DNA from: Ciona intestinalis | Lineage: Eukaryota > Chordata > Ascidiacea > Phlebobranchia > Cionidae | NCBI RefSeq assembly: GCF_000224145.3 | Contig: NC_020168.2 | Location: 5,898,646 to 5,962,645, forward strand | Direction of reading: 5' to 3' | DNA length: 64,000 bases | Part shown: one piece after another, positions 36,772 to 49,800 of the stretch | How positions within the stretch are numbered: position 1 is the first letter of the stretch | How the letters are laid out: each line of letters begins with the position of its first letter | Notes under the pieces: model-generated | What the model was told of the DNA's origin: nothing | Seen by the model: only the letters and a program-made list of their open reading frames with translations | Databases searched by the model: none | Position numbers and translations under genes: made by a program

Positions 36772-37091
36772 TTAAAGGGGCATACCAGCGAAAAATCAAA
36801 TTTGTGTATTGATAGATATGCTCAACTGTGATATAAAAGTACCAATAAAGTTTCAAAATACGAAACAGCTTTTGAAAAAAATAAGTTTCAAAACCGCAAA
36901 TTGATTTTTTCTGATGGGAAATCACATGCATTGTCGAAACAGCCGAATGTTTTTACTCTAGCGGTTTTTTTTCACGCACTTTTTTAAAAGCTGTATTATT
37001 ATTTTTAAAAACTTTGATGGTAGCTTTAGGTCACATTTGGGAATCTCTATCCGTATACAAATTTTCATTTTTCGTTGGTATGCCCCTTTAA
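36772..37091. mobile_element. piggyBac-like MITE with TTAA termini
   Basis: The left end reads TTAAAGGGGCATACCAGCGA and the right end is TCGTTGGTATGCCCCTTTAA, its inverted repeat with one mismatch. Similarity extends inwards for about 45 bp with further mismatches. TTAA at both extremes is the target signature of piggyBac-type elements. The 320-bp interior is AT-rich and has no transposase. Confidence 0.8.
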
Positions 37092-37499
37092 GAGTCAATA
37101 AGAGCCCCGGTCGCCAAGAGTCTTCTAAGTAACCGGAAGAATCTTTCCCAACGACACACCGGTAGTCTACCTCAAATCCTTAATAAACACCCAGCTAAAA
37201 TTATGATGCTGAGAGAGAAAACCTATTCTGCCCTAACTAAACTGATTCTGTAAAGCCAGCCAATTCTCAACACTACGTCGGCCTTCCCCATCTAACTACG
37301 CCAAAACAATAAAATACACCAGTATCTTAGCTTTACTGCACACGAGGCCTGACTACAGAAACTACTGTCGGAGAAAATGAATCGTGATTATAACAACAGA
37401 TTTATGACGTAATATATGTTACTAAGAATTTAACAACAGACGTAGTACATACAGCTATCCAACTTCACGCAAGAAGCAACTCGAGCTTTTTTAGCTGTT

Positions 37500-38060
37500 G
37501 TTTTTTTCTTTATTTTTTTGTGTGCTAACTGTCTCTGTAAATCATTTTCTTGTTTATCTTTTTTTAATTATTTTTTCTCTACTTCATTTCTCATGCTGTG
37601 TGCCTCATTTTGCCTCCCTTGCAGCCTGCCGTCCCTGGCGCAGAGCCAGAATCGCCAAGTGGTTGCTACGCCATTACTATAGGAAGTATAGCTTTGGACC
37701 CCCGCAAGCGCACGAAGTCAACTGCAGCTCATCTCCAGTCAGCTCACGAACTATATATATATAAACCAACATCCGGTGTCCAAAAGCGTTGAACTCGACG
37801 TGATCAAAAAAAGAGAAAAAGAATGTATCAACCAAAGCAAGCAATTAAGCAGAAACGAGACCTGCATTGGACGGAAATCGCGCTCATACTTATACAAAGG
37901 TGACACTGCATCGAGCGACCTTCGCCATCGCCCCTGAAGATTCTTCACCGAGGAAGCACCGTTTGAACCAACAATTTTTTTTCTTTGCTTTATGGTTAAC
38001 AACATCTTTTTTTTGTTTTCTCATATATATCTTTTGTGAAATTATTTACGCCCCGACTTT
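37500..38060. other. Unexplained segment between T-rich tracts
   Basis: A GC-richer block (about 37600-37960) sits between T-rich stretches. Short open frames on both strands have no recognised family. The CCCCTGAAGATTCTTCACCG segment near 37930 is reminiscent of non-LTR retroelement 3' ends, but this is only a resemblance. Confidence 0.3.
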
Positions 38061-38074
38061 TGTGGGTCCGCTGT

Positions 38075-38350
38075 CCGGCGCCATGGCTCAGTGGGCGCCT
38101 GCATCGGAACCGAAGTTTCCCCGGTTCGATGCTCGACGGCGGTACCAACACTGATCGGCGTATGTGTCCTTGGGCAGCAAGATACTTAACGGATATTGCT
38201 CCAACCCAGCGGTCACTAATGGGTTTTAATTATCCAAATTATAAGCAATATCAAAGCGGAAATCATACACAAAAAGCTGAAAGTGTGGTGACTTGTAAGC
38301 CGACGAGCATAAAGGGATTGTGCGAAAATGCGTGTCTGACTGCGATGCGG
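38075..38350 (+). mobile_element. tRNA-derived SINE, clearest copy
   Basis: The pol III A box TGGCTCAGTGG lies at 38084-38094 and the B box GTTCGATGC at 38124-38132, with tRNA-like spacing. They are followed by GGGCAGCAAGATACTTAACG, the head-body junction and a diverged body (GACTTGTAAGCCGACGAG). No complete tRNA fold is evident, so it is a retroelement rather than a tRNA gene. Confidence 0.75.
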
Positions 38351-38691
38351 TGTCACAAAGTTGATGTCAAAGAGTCGATGGCATGAGTTGCAGACTTGGT
38401 CCAAGATGCTATTATTAATTAATTTTAAAACGACAGTGAATATATTTTGTACGTGTAAAAGTAACCGCGTGCTCTATTGTGTTTTAATACCATTTCTCCA
38501 ATCATGAGACAGCGTTCTTGTATAGTTTTGACGTATTTATCAGCCGATTTAAATATCGGCCTTGGGGAAATCCCACTTTACAAAATACTCTTTTAATTAA
38601 ATTGAGCATTGGAGTTTTGCTTATATTTTCCTTTATCGGTGCTTTACGAAATAAATAACGGTTTTATTTTGATGCAGCTTTTATCATAAAC

Positions 38692-40225
38692 ATGTTGTCA
38701 AATTCGGTAAGACTTCAATTGGGAAAAAGACTTGTAAATTTTGCTACAAGGCAGGTCGTTTGCAAACATGCAATTTCGCAAAGATTCTTGTTCATGAACG
38801 GTGAATTAAGTGTTATGTTTATAACATTTTTAATTTATATATTAAATAAACTTTTCATAGTTAGTTTTGTCTTAATACTCTATTGTATACGTAAATGAAA
38901 TACTTCTGCAGGCCACATTATAGTATGTCGCATATGGCAATCATGCCACAGGTTTCCCACGGTCCCACCAGTCCACCATTACTTTATTTAAAGTTTGTTT
39001 GGTTTTTCTTTTATTTCTATTACTCTGAATTTACCTTTTGCAGTAAACAACACAAGCAGTTTGAGTTTGCAGCACAACTTTCACACTTCAACCACAAGGT
39101 TGCATCCAGGAGATCAGAAACTCGAAACTGCAACAAATTTCCACATTCAAGACGAAGATGATTTTAAAGCAAGAGTTTTGATGGCAAAGATTCCAATAAT
39201 AGTGGATTTCCATGCAGAGTATGTTCGTTTCTGTAATTATTTAACAGTACTCGTCCAAAACCACAAACCACACTTTTTTAACAATACTTGTCATTGTAAA
39301 AGACCAGAAGAAAACACATTCAATTTTGTATGTATAATGTATCTAATTTATTCAACAACCTGTAAAGATAAAGCGTGGTTTGCATTCCAGGTGGTGTCAA
39401 CCTTGTAAAACACTTGGTCCAAACTTGGAAAAGGAAGTTGATAAATATGGTGGTAAAGTGATGCTGGCTAAGGTTGATGTTGATGATGTAGGAGAAGTAG
39501 CTATGGAGTATGAGGTATCATGTCTTGTATAAAATGTTAAATTAATGTAGCTGCTTAATTTATACCCATGCGGCAGCAATAACAGTTTATAACAACTGTG
39601 TTTGTTTAATACACCTCATGCCTGCTTACAGGTTACCACCTGTGTAACTTTGTTGGTGATTTTTTGTTAATGTTTGGTAGTTAATTTAGAAATATAAGGG
39701 AACAGTTGGTTTGAGCAATTGCTGTTAAGTGTTTGTCCAAAAACACAAGCGTCAAGCACCCACAGCAGCAGCATTAAGCCTCCTACCTACATTCTCTGAG
39801 CTGGAGGTGGGCAACGACACCAGACTTGTTATTTGTAATTTGTATTATTATGCATATCGTTGAATAGCAACTTCTTGTACACTGCTGCCATAACATTGTA
39901 TAATAGAGTTACTGTAATAGAGTTGTGTCTGAAAACATCAGTAACTTATAAGTGGGTAAGAAGCATATAAAATAGTACAATACTTATACTCTAAAGATTT
40001 AGAGCACCATATTTGCTATATATACATGATGGTACAAAAGTGTTCAAAATCGATGGTTTATCAAATATTATTTTCTACGTATTTTGAATGTTTGTTTTCA
40101 TGCAGATAAGTGCAATACCAACGGTGATCCTGTTTAAAAATGGAAAACAAGTATCTGATTTTAAAGGAAATGTGGATGATGCCACACTTGCCGCCTTTGT
40201 TAAAAACTCTATAAAGGAACCTTAA
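38692..40225 (+). CDS. TXN2: Mitochondrial thioredoxin (TXN2)
   Basis: Four exons: 38692-38800, 39044-39218, 39391-39514, 40106-40225; 175 aa plus stop. About 75 N-terminal residues are basic and Ser/Thr-rich with few acids (MLSNSVRLQLGKRL...), as in a mitochondrial presequence, followed by a thioredoxin fold. IIVDFHAE leads into the active site WCQPCK at residues 96-101, with both redox cysteines (97 and 100). The cis-proline loop SAIPT and FKNGKQV follow. Vertebrate TXN2 has WCGPC, so Gly is replaced by Gln between the cysteines. It reduces disulphides in the matrix, taking electrons from thioredoxin reductase 2. A 3' splice-site-like TTTTGATGCAG ends 14 nt before the start codon. Confidence 0.92.
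39580..39840 (-). mobile_element. SINE, reverse orientation, TXN2 intron 3
   Basis: The plus strand shows the reversed tail (CACCTCATGCCTGCTTACAG) followed by the reversed head (CAATTGCTGTTAAGTGTTTG and GCATTAAGCCTCC). Order and orientation fit one copy. Confidence 0.55.
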
Positions 40226-40875
40226 ACTTTTTTCCATGTGTAATGATAATATGCATTTTCTTACGTTTTATTGTGAAATAAATCAGAAGGCCCGACATAA
40301 TACAAGGTGTATATGGGTTTGTTTGTTTGGCTAGTGTTGTTGTGGTGAGTTATTGCAGTTTCACAGTTCCTTATGTTAATTTAAGGTACTTTGCAGTTTG
40401 CACTTCAAGTCACAAAGATTTAATTATCTAATATTTTTTATTCCATACAGATATTTGTGTCCACATAATATGTCTGTCACAGTTTGGTTTTATCTGACCT
40501 AAACATTTGTTTTGTTCCGTTTTATGTACATCATGGATGCTATTATTTTTTTACATACATTTTCCAGAAGTATTGGCAAGAGCATTTACGTGTTGTCTAA
40601 TGTCTATACGCGTAGATTCATTTACGTGCCTGATTCATGGTAAACATTCATGTGCGCCATCGAACGGTCAGATTGTTTGTTCATTGTTAAAACTCGCGGG
40701 TTCGAAAGACAACAACGCGTTTCGTCACAGTATCGTAGCAAGTCAAGTTTTTCTGTGTTGCTCTAACCGGTTAAAAGATCTAACGAAAATCTTTCAAATT
40801 GAAGTAACAGGTAATGAATGATAGATACAGCTGTTACACAGCACTTGCGATTTACTAAACAGGTTAATTAAGTTA
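40226..40875. other. TXN2 3'UTR and Pellino 5' flank
   Basis: No gene was recognised. It includes the TXN2 poly(A) signal and a GC-richer stretch at about 40590-40760 that could hold the Pellino promoter. The 650-bp gap argues against a TXN2-Pellino operon. Confidence 0.5.
40277..40282 (+). terminator. Poly(A) signal AATAAA (TXN2)
   Basis: AATAAA lies 52 nt after the TXN2 stop codon. Confidence 0.7.
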
Positions 40876-43800
40876 ATGAAGCAGGAAGGTATGGATGTTT
40901 CTGCATCCCCGGCTCTTGCAGTAGCTGGTGGTATGCCCATGGATATACAGTTTGAAGCTGGAGCTTCTTATCACAATTTTTCACAAGAAGATGCCCCAAA
41001 AGAAGATGAAGGCGACATAATATATGGACAGTTAATCGTCCTTGGGTAAGTTTGGGATAAACTTTTTTAATCAGCATAAGATACAATCTGTAGAAAGATG
41101 GTTTACTCATTTTATTCAAATCATGCACCCTTTTGAATAGCTTGGGTTTATTAAATCGTTTACTTCAAAAGTAGAAAGGAATAGGCAAGTGATAACATTT
41201 ACTGGTGTATAGCCTATATACTAATGTATATACGGTATTTAAAAGTGATTTTTTCACCAAAAATTCAAAGATTTTTTCTCAATTTGGATAATGTATATTA
41301 TACATATGTATATATATATATATATATATATACTGCATTTAAAATGTTGTGTTTTTCTATTTGTTAGTTAAATGTTGGATGTTATGTTAATTACATTTAG
41401 ATGTAAGTTATGTAATACTGATGGTTGATCTTTCCAGGACAAACGGTCAACTCCCTACCGGCGATAAAGGAAGACGGAGAAGTTGTTTTACTCTACGACG
41501 GAAGAGGAAAGCAACGGGCGTGAAACCATCAGACCAACATCAAGTATATCAGAAAGCATCACATTCAGAGGTGTGTACATAACTTTGCACCCTTTGAAAT
41601 CTGCATTTTCAACATTTCGGGGTTGCAAAATTTGATCACCATTTTTTGTGGCAGACTGAGGCTTTAGAAAACATGGGTTTTTGTAAAAGTTTAACATTTT
41701 GTTATGTTTCATCTTCTATGCCTAAACAAATTGGTGGAAAGGGTAGTAAAGCCACGCTGTTTATTTGTGGGCTTTGTGGGCTTTGTGGCTTATCACTTAC
41801 TAAAGTTCATTGGTGCAGCTCAGAAGAAAAACAATGGGGTGATTTCGGAAGATTTTTTTTAATAGCGCTCTCCCTTTTCTTTTAATATACCCTTTTTTTA
41901 CACCTTGAGTCCCATTCCTCTCGATGCCTGAAACCCCTTCTCGTGGCTTAGTCACTGTTTGGGTTATATTGAAACAGGTCCGGAAGTTAAAACTTCAGTA
42001 CTTTAAAACTTCGGTGCTTTAGTTCAAAGGCGTTGAAGTTTTGTACATTTTGTATAAATGTAACTAAATTATTTGTAATTCTCCACAGACCTTTCTAAGT
42101 AAGGATCATCACAGCGTTTCATATACTTTACCGAGAAGTGTTGTAGTAGTTCCTTATGTTCATGATGATAACAGTGATATGTTCCAGGTATGCATACACT
42201 TATCAAAACAACTTTTACAAGTTTTACATTCAAAATATTATTATTTAAATCTCATTTAAAGCCTAAACCCAATAATATGATGCTGTGTTGGCTTTTTTAC
42301 ATAAACATTTGTGTTACTGTCTACTGCATAGGTTAGAAGTGACTTTTCATATAGTAGCAAGAGCCTAATGACTAACTTCATGGTTATGTTACATTATTAC
42401 AGTCTGGTAATTTACCAACTATATTGTATTTAAATTACCAATTTTATTTTTAGTTTGCCAAGACTCAGGGTATTTTATTTAAATGCTGGCTACATTACAA
42501 AAAGGCCACAAATCCATATGCAAACTTCCGGGATATTAACATAATTTAGTTAAACAGTTTGTCTATTTTATATTTTGCGAACCAACATCTTTATTTCCTA
42601 AGATTGTTGTGTTCATTGATGGTGAAAGTCACGATAGCTGATTAACTGTACAATATTCTTGGCAGCAGCAGCAGCATGGCTTATTCTATGTTAAATTTCA
42701 CCTTCGAAAATCAAACAATATTCTTGCTTGGTAGCAATAGTGGCAGAACAGGACAGTATTTGTATTATATATATTTCATTCAGGTTAAACATAAAGTGAG
42801 TTTGGGCTTCTTTGTTAAACAGTGAATACAATGTAAAGAAGTGATTGGTTAGGCTTGGAAAGTGTTTACCCAGCTTATTTCACATTCTTTTACTACAACA
42901 TGATTCTGTTAAAAGGTTAAACATTTGGTGGTGTGAGGCAACAAGTCATTATCATGTTCACCTCCCAACCTAACTTGTTTATGGTTGCTGCAGATGTGTT
43001 GTTTGTTGTCAGTATGAAACACGAGTAAAAGCATGACATGTACAAAGCACAGAGCTTTGCCATGGTATTGGTTGTAATTCAATATTAATACACATAATAA
43101 ATCACAATCTTACCAGACTGAGTAAGTGAGTAATATACTCGTTGTTGTGTGTTCTCTTTTTTGACACAAACCAACAGAATTTTGTTTTAATAAAATTTAA
43201 ATCTTGCTTTCATTCCATGTCTTTATACTGAAGTAACTATGCAAATATGCTTATGTGACTATATTGTCAAACCCTTTTGATCAGTTATCACATCACCACA
43301 TGTGACCTGTAGCTGTGGTTTCTATTTGAATATTTCTTTGTGTTTCACGGATCACTGCACATGTTTAAACACCACATTATTAGAAATGTGCTGTTTTAAT
43401 CAATTCATTCATTTCATTTTTCATGGACATTAATTCATATTTACTCTCCATGGAACATAGACGCCTTTTATATGATGTAACAATACATATTATAGACCTA
43501 AATGAACCGTTACGATATTGGCTGTGCAGGCTACTATATCACGATTGATGTCAGTTACATTACGCACCACAGGGCATTCTATGTTCCACTTATCGTCGGG
43601 TTTTTACCCGGAAAGCACACCTGAAAATGTTACGTACAGTCGTGTGATTATGCGTGGTGATGACGTGTTTCATCATAAGCTAGCAATAGCATCTCGTTTA
43701 ACCTGTAGCGAACCAACTACACAGCTATGTTTAGCTAGTTGTTCTAATAACGCAATGGCGTTTGCCTATCGGTTGACGTCATTTTAAAAATAAGCATAAC

Positions 43801-46800
43801 GTAACAGAACCGGAGAATCACGTTTGTTCGTTATTTCGATGTTTGTCGCCAAGTCGGTCTCACCAAACCGTGAAGTTTCCACCAATGCTTAGTTAACGTA
43901 TGTGACATCTCAAGTCCTCGTGGTAATTGGCACTCTTCAGCGCTTAGCACTTGAAAAGAACATTTGTTTAACTCTTGTTAGTCAGTCCAATTTTCACGTG
44001 CGCGCTTTTATCTTTAAAATTTAAACCGGAACGTGAATGTTTGTATCATCATCTTATCGCCTCGTTTCACTGCGCTTTTGATAAGTTCCCAGTAATTAAA
44101 ACACACCTGAAGTTAAAGGTGTGTTCGCCGGTAAATCGCCTGACAAGACGGATCCGGTTTGCCGTGTCTATGAATTATTAATTACCTTCTATGCGTCTCA
44201 GATGCTGCTTGCTTATTAGTAAGATGATAGATTACGATACCAGTAATGAAAAGGCTCACTGCATGCAGCTACGTTTTGGAGTTAAGTTGTAACTTGTAAT
44301 GGATAAGTTATAACGATCGTGGCAGGGGATTCGTAATTGCGGGTCTCAGCTCTCAACTGCGTGGATCAATTAGCGCATGCAGATTTGATCCATTTCCGAT
44401 TCGAAACCAGTGTCGACGTTTCCATATACACTACATTAATAGCGACATAGTTTCAGATTGGTGGTGCAAGATTTTGATGGAAACCAGTTCAAATGAAAGT
44501 TAAATTTACGACATAACCACGTAATTGACTCCTTTGTGTTGAAACAAGTACGATTTTGAGCATGTCCAGTACGCGTCCTGACACGTTCTTTAATTCACGT
44601 TGCTGGGGCGGGACATATGTCAAATAAAATCTAAATTGATTCTGTCGTTAGGGAAACTCGTGTTTGTCTCAATGCGTAGTAACACCTCAACCAAAAACCA
44701 CGACTTGCAAATTTAACTAAATACCCTCTAATAATCAAGGCGCAAACACTCGTTACATGATTTACATATTCTGATTTCTGACTTACGTGCGAGTCTCCAT
44801 TGTCAACACAGTTCGTTCCACCTAATTTGAATTCACTTGATGTGGTGACGTTAGTCGCTCGAGCAAAGATTGTGTTTACGTTTTATGCCATGCCGGCGTG
44901 CTTTGGCCGTCAGTTAATAGGTGTTAGGTATCGTAGCTTCGAGCCGAACGAATTATGGCGGGAATACTAGTGTGTGCTTGGTTTCGTGGCGGGCGGGTCT
45001 AGACATGCCCTTTATCACTTGGTTGCTGCGTTGTCGTTATATCGTCGTTCCACTCGTGTGACATCACCACTGTTAAAACAAGTCGGTTTTGTGAACCACT
45101 TCCCTATTTCAGGCAAATACATAACAGTATATATATTCAAAGCTATATTTGATTTAACAAAGTTTACTATTGTTTCAAAGCTCATAATGAATATTCGTGC
45201 GTGCCTACACCAGCACGTTAACATTAAAGTAGTAAATTTTATTCACCATTAATGTTGATTGCACTGCAGTATATTTAATGACTTTATTTCCGTTTCAAAA
45301 TATTAATCCTTGCCTTTGTTGGCACTGTAAACACTAGGATGTGGTTATCTTTCTCCATTACATTAAATTTTATTTTAGTACAAATCATCCATTGCTGTGT
45401 TGACATATTTTGAAACAAAAGCTAATGTTGTATCACTTGTATCAGTGTGTTAGGCAGTAATGTATCTATTAAAAATAACTTGGACTTGGACACACAGGGT
45501 TGTTGACTTAGTTTACAATCAAGCAGTATACATAATAAAACCTTTGATTTCTACCTTACAACTGTTGTTAAAAAGTGTTTTCTCATAAGATACAATAGAT
45601 GAAACATGAATTTTATAAAAGCTTGTTATTAAACTTTAATGTTTATCCTTTGTCTTAGACTTTTAGTTTTCGAATACAAAATTATCCTTTTTTCATTTTC
45701 AGATTGGCCGGTCAACAGAAGAACCAATCGATTTTGTGTTAATGGACATAGAAGCTGGTTCATCAATCCCTACCAACCATAAACCACAAACACAACCAAA
45801 ACAAAGCACAATATCAAGGTGAGTTTTGTGTTTTATATCTCCAGATAAGTTTACTTATGTTGTGTAAATATATTACGATATCACATTCAATAAATTGTAT
45901 TTATGATTTGATTGGTCTAGTGCTGTTGTGTAGTTTGTGTGGGCACAGACATACCTACAATTTTATACATCAATACTTGCATTTGCCCTAAGGGAAATTC
46001 CCATTAGATTACAGTTTCATAAACCAGGTTTTATATTATTTGATGAAATATTTTAACACCAATGAAATTATTAGCTCGATCTTCTACTTTATTGTTATTA
46101 AAGTGCATTTTACATTTAACTGATGATTTCTGGAAATATATACGATACCCATAATATGCTTATTGGTAATTCCTTGTGAAAAATGAGGACTTTAATGGTG
46201 TTTTATATTGTCGCATAGTTTAATTTTGAAAGTTATTTCTATGGTAACATCAGATCCTACATATTTAGAATTCGATTAATGGTTATTAAATTGATTCAAA
46301 GTTTTCTTTCAAGACTGTGTTTGAGCTACGAGAGGAATTTTCTCTTGAATAAAAGATTGCTTATTTAGGGACGACAACTCTGTTTGTTGTAAGATTGATT
46401 ATGATTGCATATACCATCAATAATTCTTATCTTGCTTAATTTCTATATGTATGGTTACTTAATGGGTGTGAGGTGTTGTGTGATTGAGGAGAGCACACCT
46501 AATGATTTATTTGATCAGATCTTAAGCTGTTTTGTCGAAGCCTTTTTTGCTATCAGTTGTAACTCATAAACCTTTGCCTGCCACTCCACCATTTGCTATG
46601 GAACCAGAAAATCCTAAATTTATTACATGCATTTGAGTAGGTTTCCTATCAGAAATACTTTGTTTAATAAAATGACAATACAAGGCCAATATAAAACAGC
46701 CATACACTTCACTTGAACTGTATACAAACCTTCCGCATTCCATTCATACAAAGCATTATTTTGAATAGCACTCAACTCAAGCTTAACACTTCTATGTAAA

Positions 46801-49800
46801 GCTTCTTTATCAAAGAATACACACTACAAATTATATAACAAAATAAATTCAAATTATAAAATCTTGTATTGATAAATAATCTAAAAGAATTTTATTTAAA
46901 GCTAATATAAATTGTTTTTTGAATGTTACATAATCATTGTTTACCTGTAAAGGTTTGCGTGTCGAATTGTTTGTGATCGTGAGCATCCGTATACATCGAG
47001 AATCTATGCAGCAGGTTTCGATACGTCAATGAATATTATATTAGGGGTGAGTATTGAGAATTAAAGGCAATGAATTCTATAAATTAGTGTTTCTTAACCT
47101 ATGGCGTGCCTATCACCGCACCTATGCATATCACTTGTGGTGCTAGAAGGTATTCAAGGTGGTACTAGAGATATTTATTTTGGCTGTATTATCTCGGCAA
47201 ATCACCATTAAATATAAACACCTAATATTATTACTTTTATTTCTGTGTATTATAAAAACAAAATAACAACAAAATGAAATCATAAATTTTGTAATAACAC
47301 TTGACTTTTTTAAATATGTTTAATGTATGGGAAGAAAATGGTATGCTAGAAGAAAAAAATTAGGAACCACTGCTATAAACCAAACTCTCTCTGGCCCATT
47401 ATTTGCTGTATTTTGTGCCATGTGGGCTTGGTCTTGTGAGTTGAACTAAACCGCTGGTCAACTGTCCAATAATTTTAATCAATTCTGTTTAAAGACTTCG
47501 ATTTCTTGAAGATGCTGTTGAATTATTCATGCGCCTCTTGCATTGCATCCTGCACATTAAACAGATTAATTTGTTTATGTTGTATTTGTATAAGGATTTT
47601 TTAACACCGCGTCACAATTATTCCAAAAAAATCCGTGCCTACACCAGCATAACATGTAAAGTAGTAAATTCTAATCACCATTAATGTTGATTGTACCGTA
47701 GTATATTTTAAGACTTTATTTCCATTTTAAAATATTGGGGGTTTTGGTAGAAAAATTTCAATGTGACATTTTTTTGTTAAAATTTTAATGTGGCTGTTTT
47801 ATTTAGGAAAAAGCTCCAAAGTGGACAACAGAACAAAATGGGAAAAAAATAATTGACGGGTTAACAACAAACGGTGTCTTAATCATGCAACCGAAGAATG
47901 GATTCAGTGAATCATCCACGCCCACTCAATGGAAAGAAACTTCTGTGTGTGGAAATATTTATCAACTTCGTGAATCCCGTTCTGCACAACTGCCAGGGAT
48001 AAGGGTGAGGGGTTAAAATAGTTCAGATTTAAAGGACTGGCTTAAAACAGCTGGCAACATTTGGTTCGGTAGAATAGAAATACAACATGGCAGACATGAA
48101 ACATAATACAATACACAATACTAATAAACCTCAAATAGTGTACAATGTACCCTCTAACTGTGGGCAAACTAATGCGCATAAAGTATTATTTCAAAATATT
48201 TTCGATATAAAGTGTTTAGATTAAATTCACGACGGATACTATATCTACATAGCAAAACCTTATTTAACAAATATTATGCCCCATTTACAGACGACTTTTC
48301 CGTGCAAAAATTCGGCAGGTGTATTCAAACTCAAAGGCAAATTAAGATACCTAAATGTTTCTGCCTAACAGATGTTATAGTTAATAATTACCCATTTTCC
48401 ATCAGCTTTTATCTACTAGTAGTAGCAAACTTACTTGTCAAATTAAAATAAAGAATTTTTTCCATGTGTGAAATAAGTGGGCCTCCTGAGGTATAAACTA
48501 TTGATCATTTAATTAATTTCTCAGTTAATTAATAAAGGTGGTAACTAGCTGCCTCATTATTTACTGCTCTGTCAGATTTACTATAGTGATTAATTTATGG
48601 GCATTCAGTGAAATGAATAGTATGTGAATACATTACTTTTAGATGCCTGAAGATAATAATGTTCTTGTGAATGGAACGCTTATAGATCTATGTGGAGCAA
48701 CTTTACTGTGGAGATCTTCAAGCCATGAGAGGTGTATGCCCGTAAGTTCAATATTCCAGATATCAGATTTACCATTTCTATAAACAACTCTCTTATAGTC
48801 ATTGTCTTTTTAAAGAATATTCTTCCTACCTTACACATAGTATAAAGTAAAATACACATAGTATAAAGTAAAATTCTTCGCATACAACAGCTCGAAATAA
48901 TTTAAAGTAAAAAAGGGGAATAAACAACAAATACGCTGTTGTTAAAAATTCTTTACTATAAGTAAATATTTACAAATACTAATACAGTACTATTTGTGTT
49001 GGTGAGAATTTATGAATTTCACCTTTAACCTTATTAGTAAACAAAGGTTGAATGCAATTACAAATAATGTATTATAATTGTAATCATTTATCCACAGACC
49101 CCACTACACATCGATGAACTCATCCATAAACTTAACCTGGGTCGCCCTCAATGCCCCGTCGGGCTTACCACGCTTGCTTTTCCTCGGCGGAGCAAAGCAA
49201 CTAAAGAAACCGAGAAACAGCCGTGGGTTTATTTACAATGCGGACACGTGCATGGGAGGATAGAATGGGGTTATCAAGGGGAGGAAGAAAGAATCTGCCC
49301 CCTATGTCGATCCGTAAGTGTTCATGTCAATATTGTTTTATACAGAATTTAGATGGAACTTTTTGTTTAATGCAAATTGTTTATAAACTTTGAACTCCAA
49401 GGTTTTTAAAAAGAAATAACTTACAAAACATTTTTTTGCATTAAAACCAAAAATCATAATATAATTTAATTTTGCCACCCGAATAATTTAGTATTTCTGC
49501 GTGTTTTTAACTCAATCTATTGCTTTAGGTTGGTAAGTACGTGCCATTGTGGGTTGGTGGTGAACCTGCTTTTTATGTTGACATTGGACCTCCTTCTTAT
49601 TGTTTTGTTCCATGCGGCCATGTTTGTTCACAAAAAACTGCTATGTAAGTGTGTAATCTTTTAATGCATTTATTTTGAAGACATGTCATGCATTTTAAAG
49701 TGTAAAATAGCCAGTTTTTAGTGCAAAAGTAACTTGTATGTTTGGAGTAATGGGCCAATTCTGTCCCTAAATCCCAGGATCCATGGTGTGCCACTCTGTA

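Larger units (their letters stand above)
34267..38691. other. Gene-poor region between COX and TXN2 (divergent)
   Basis: No gene was recognised. It should contain the COX promoter at its left end and the TXN2 promoter at its right. It holds tandem MITE left ends (36009-36113), a TTAA-flanked inverted-repeat element (36772-37091), SINE copies (35440-35600, 38075-38350) and an unexplained segment at 37500-38060. Open frames at 34546-34743, 34670-35035, 35980-36177 and 36190-36435 have no family match. Confidence 0.5.

Noticed and set aside
38084-38132. Possible tRNA gene (A and B boxes present)
   Set aside because: No tRNA cloverleaf with acceptor stem was seen, and the same block recurs with a common downstream body, so it is a SINE head.
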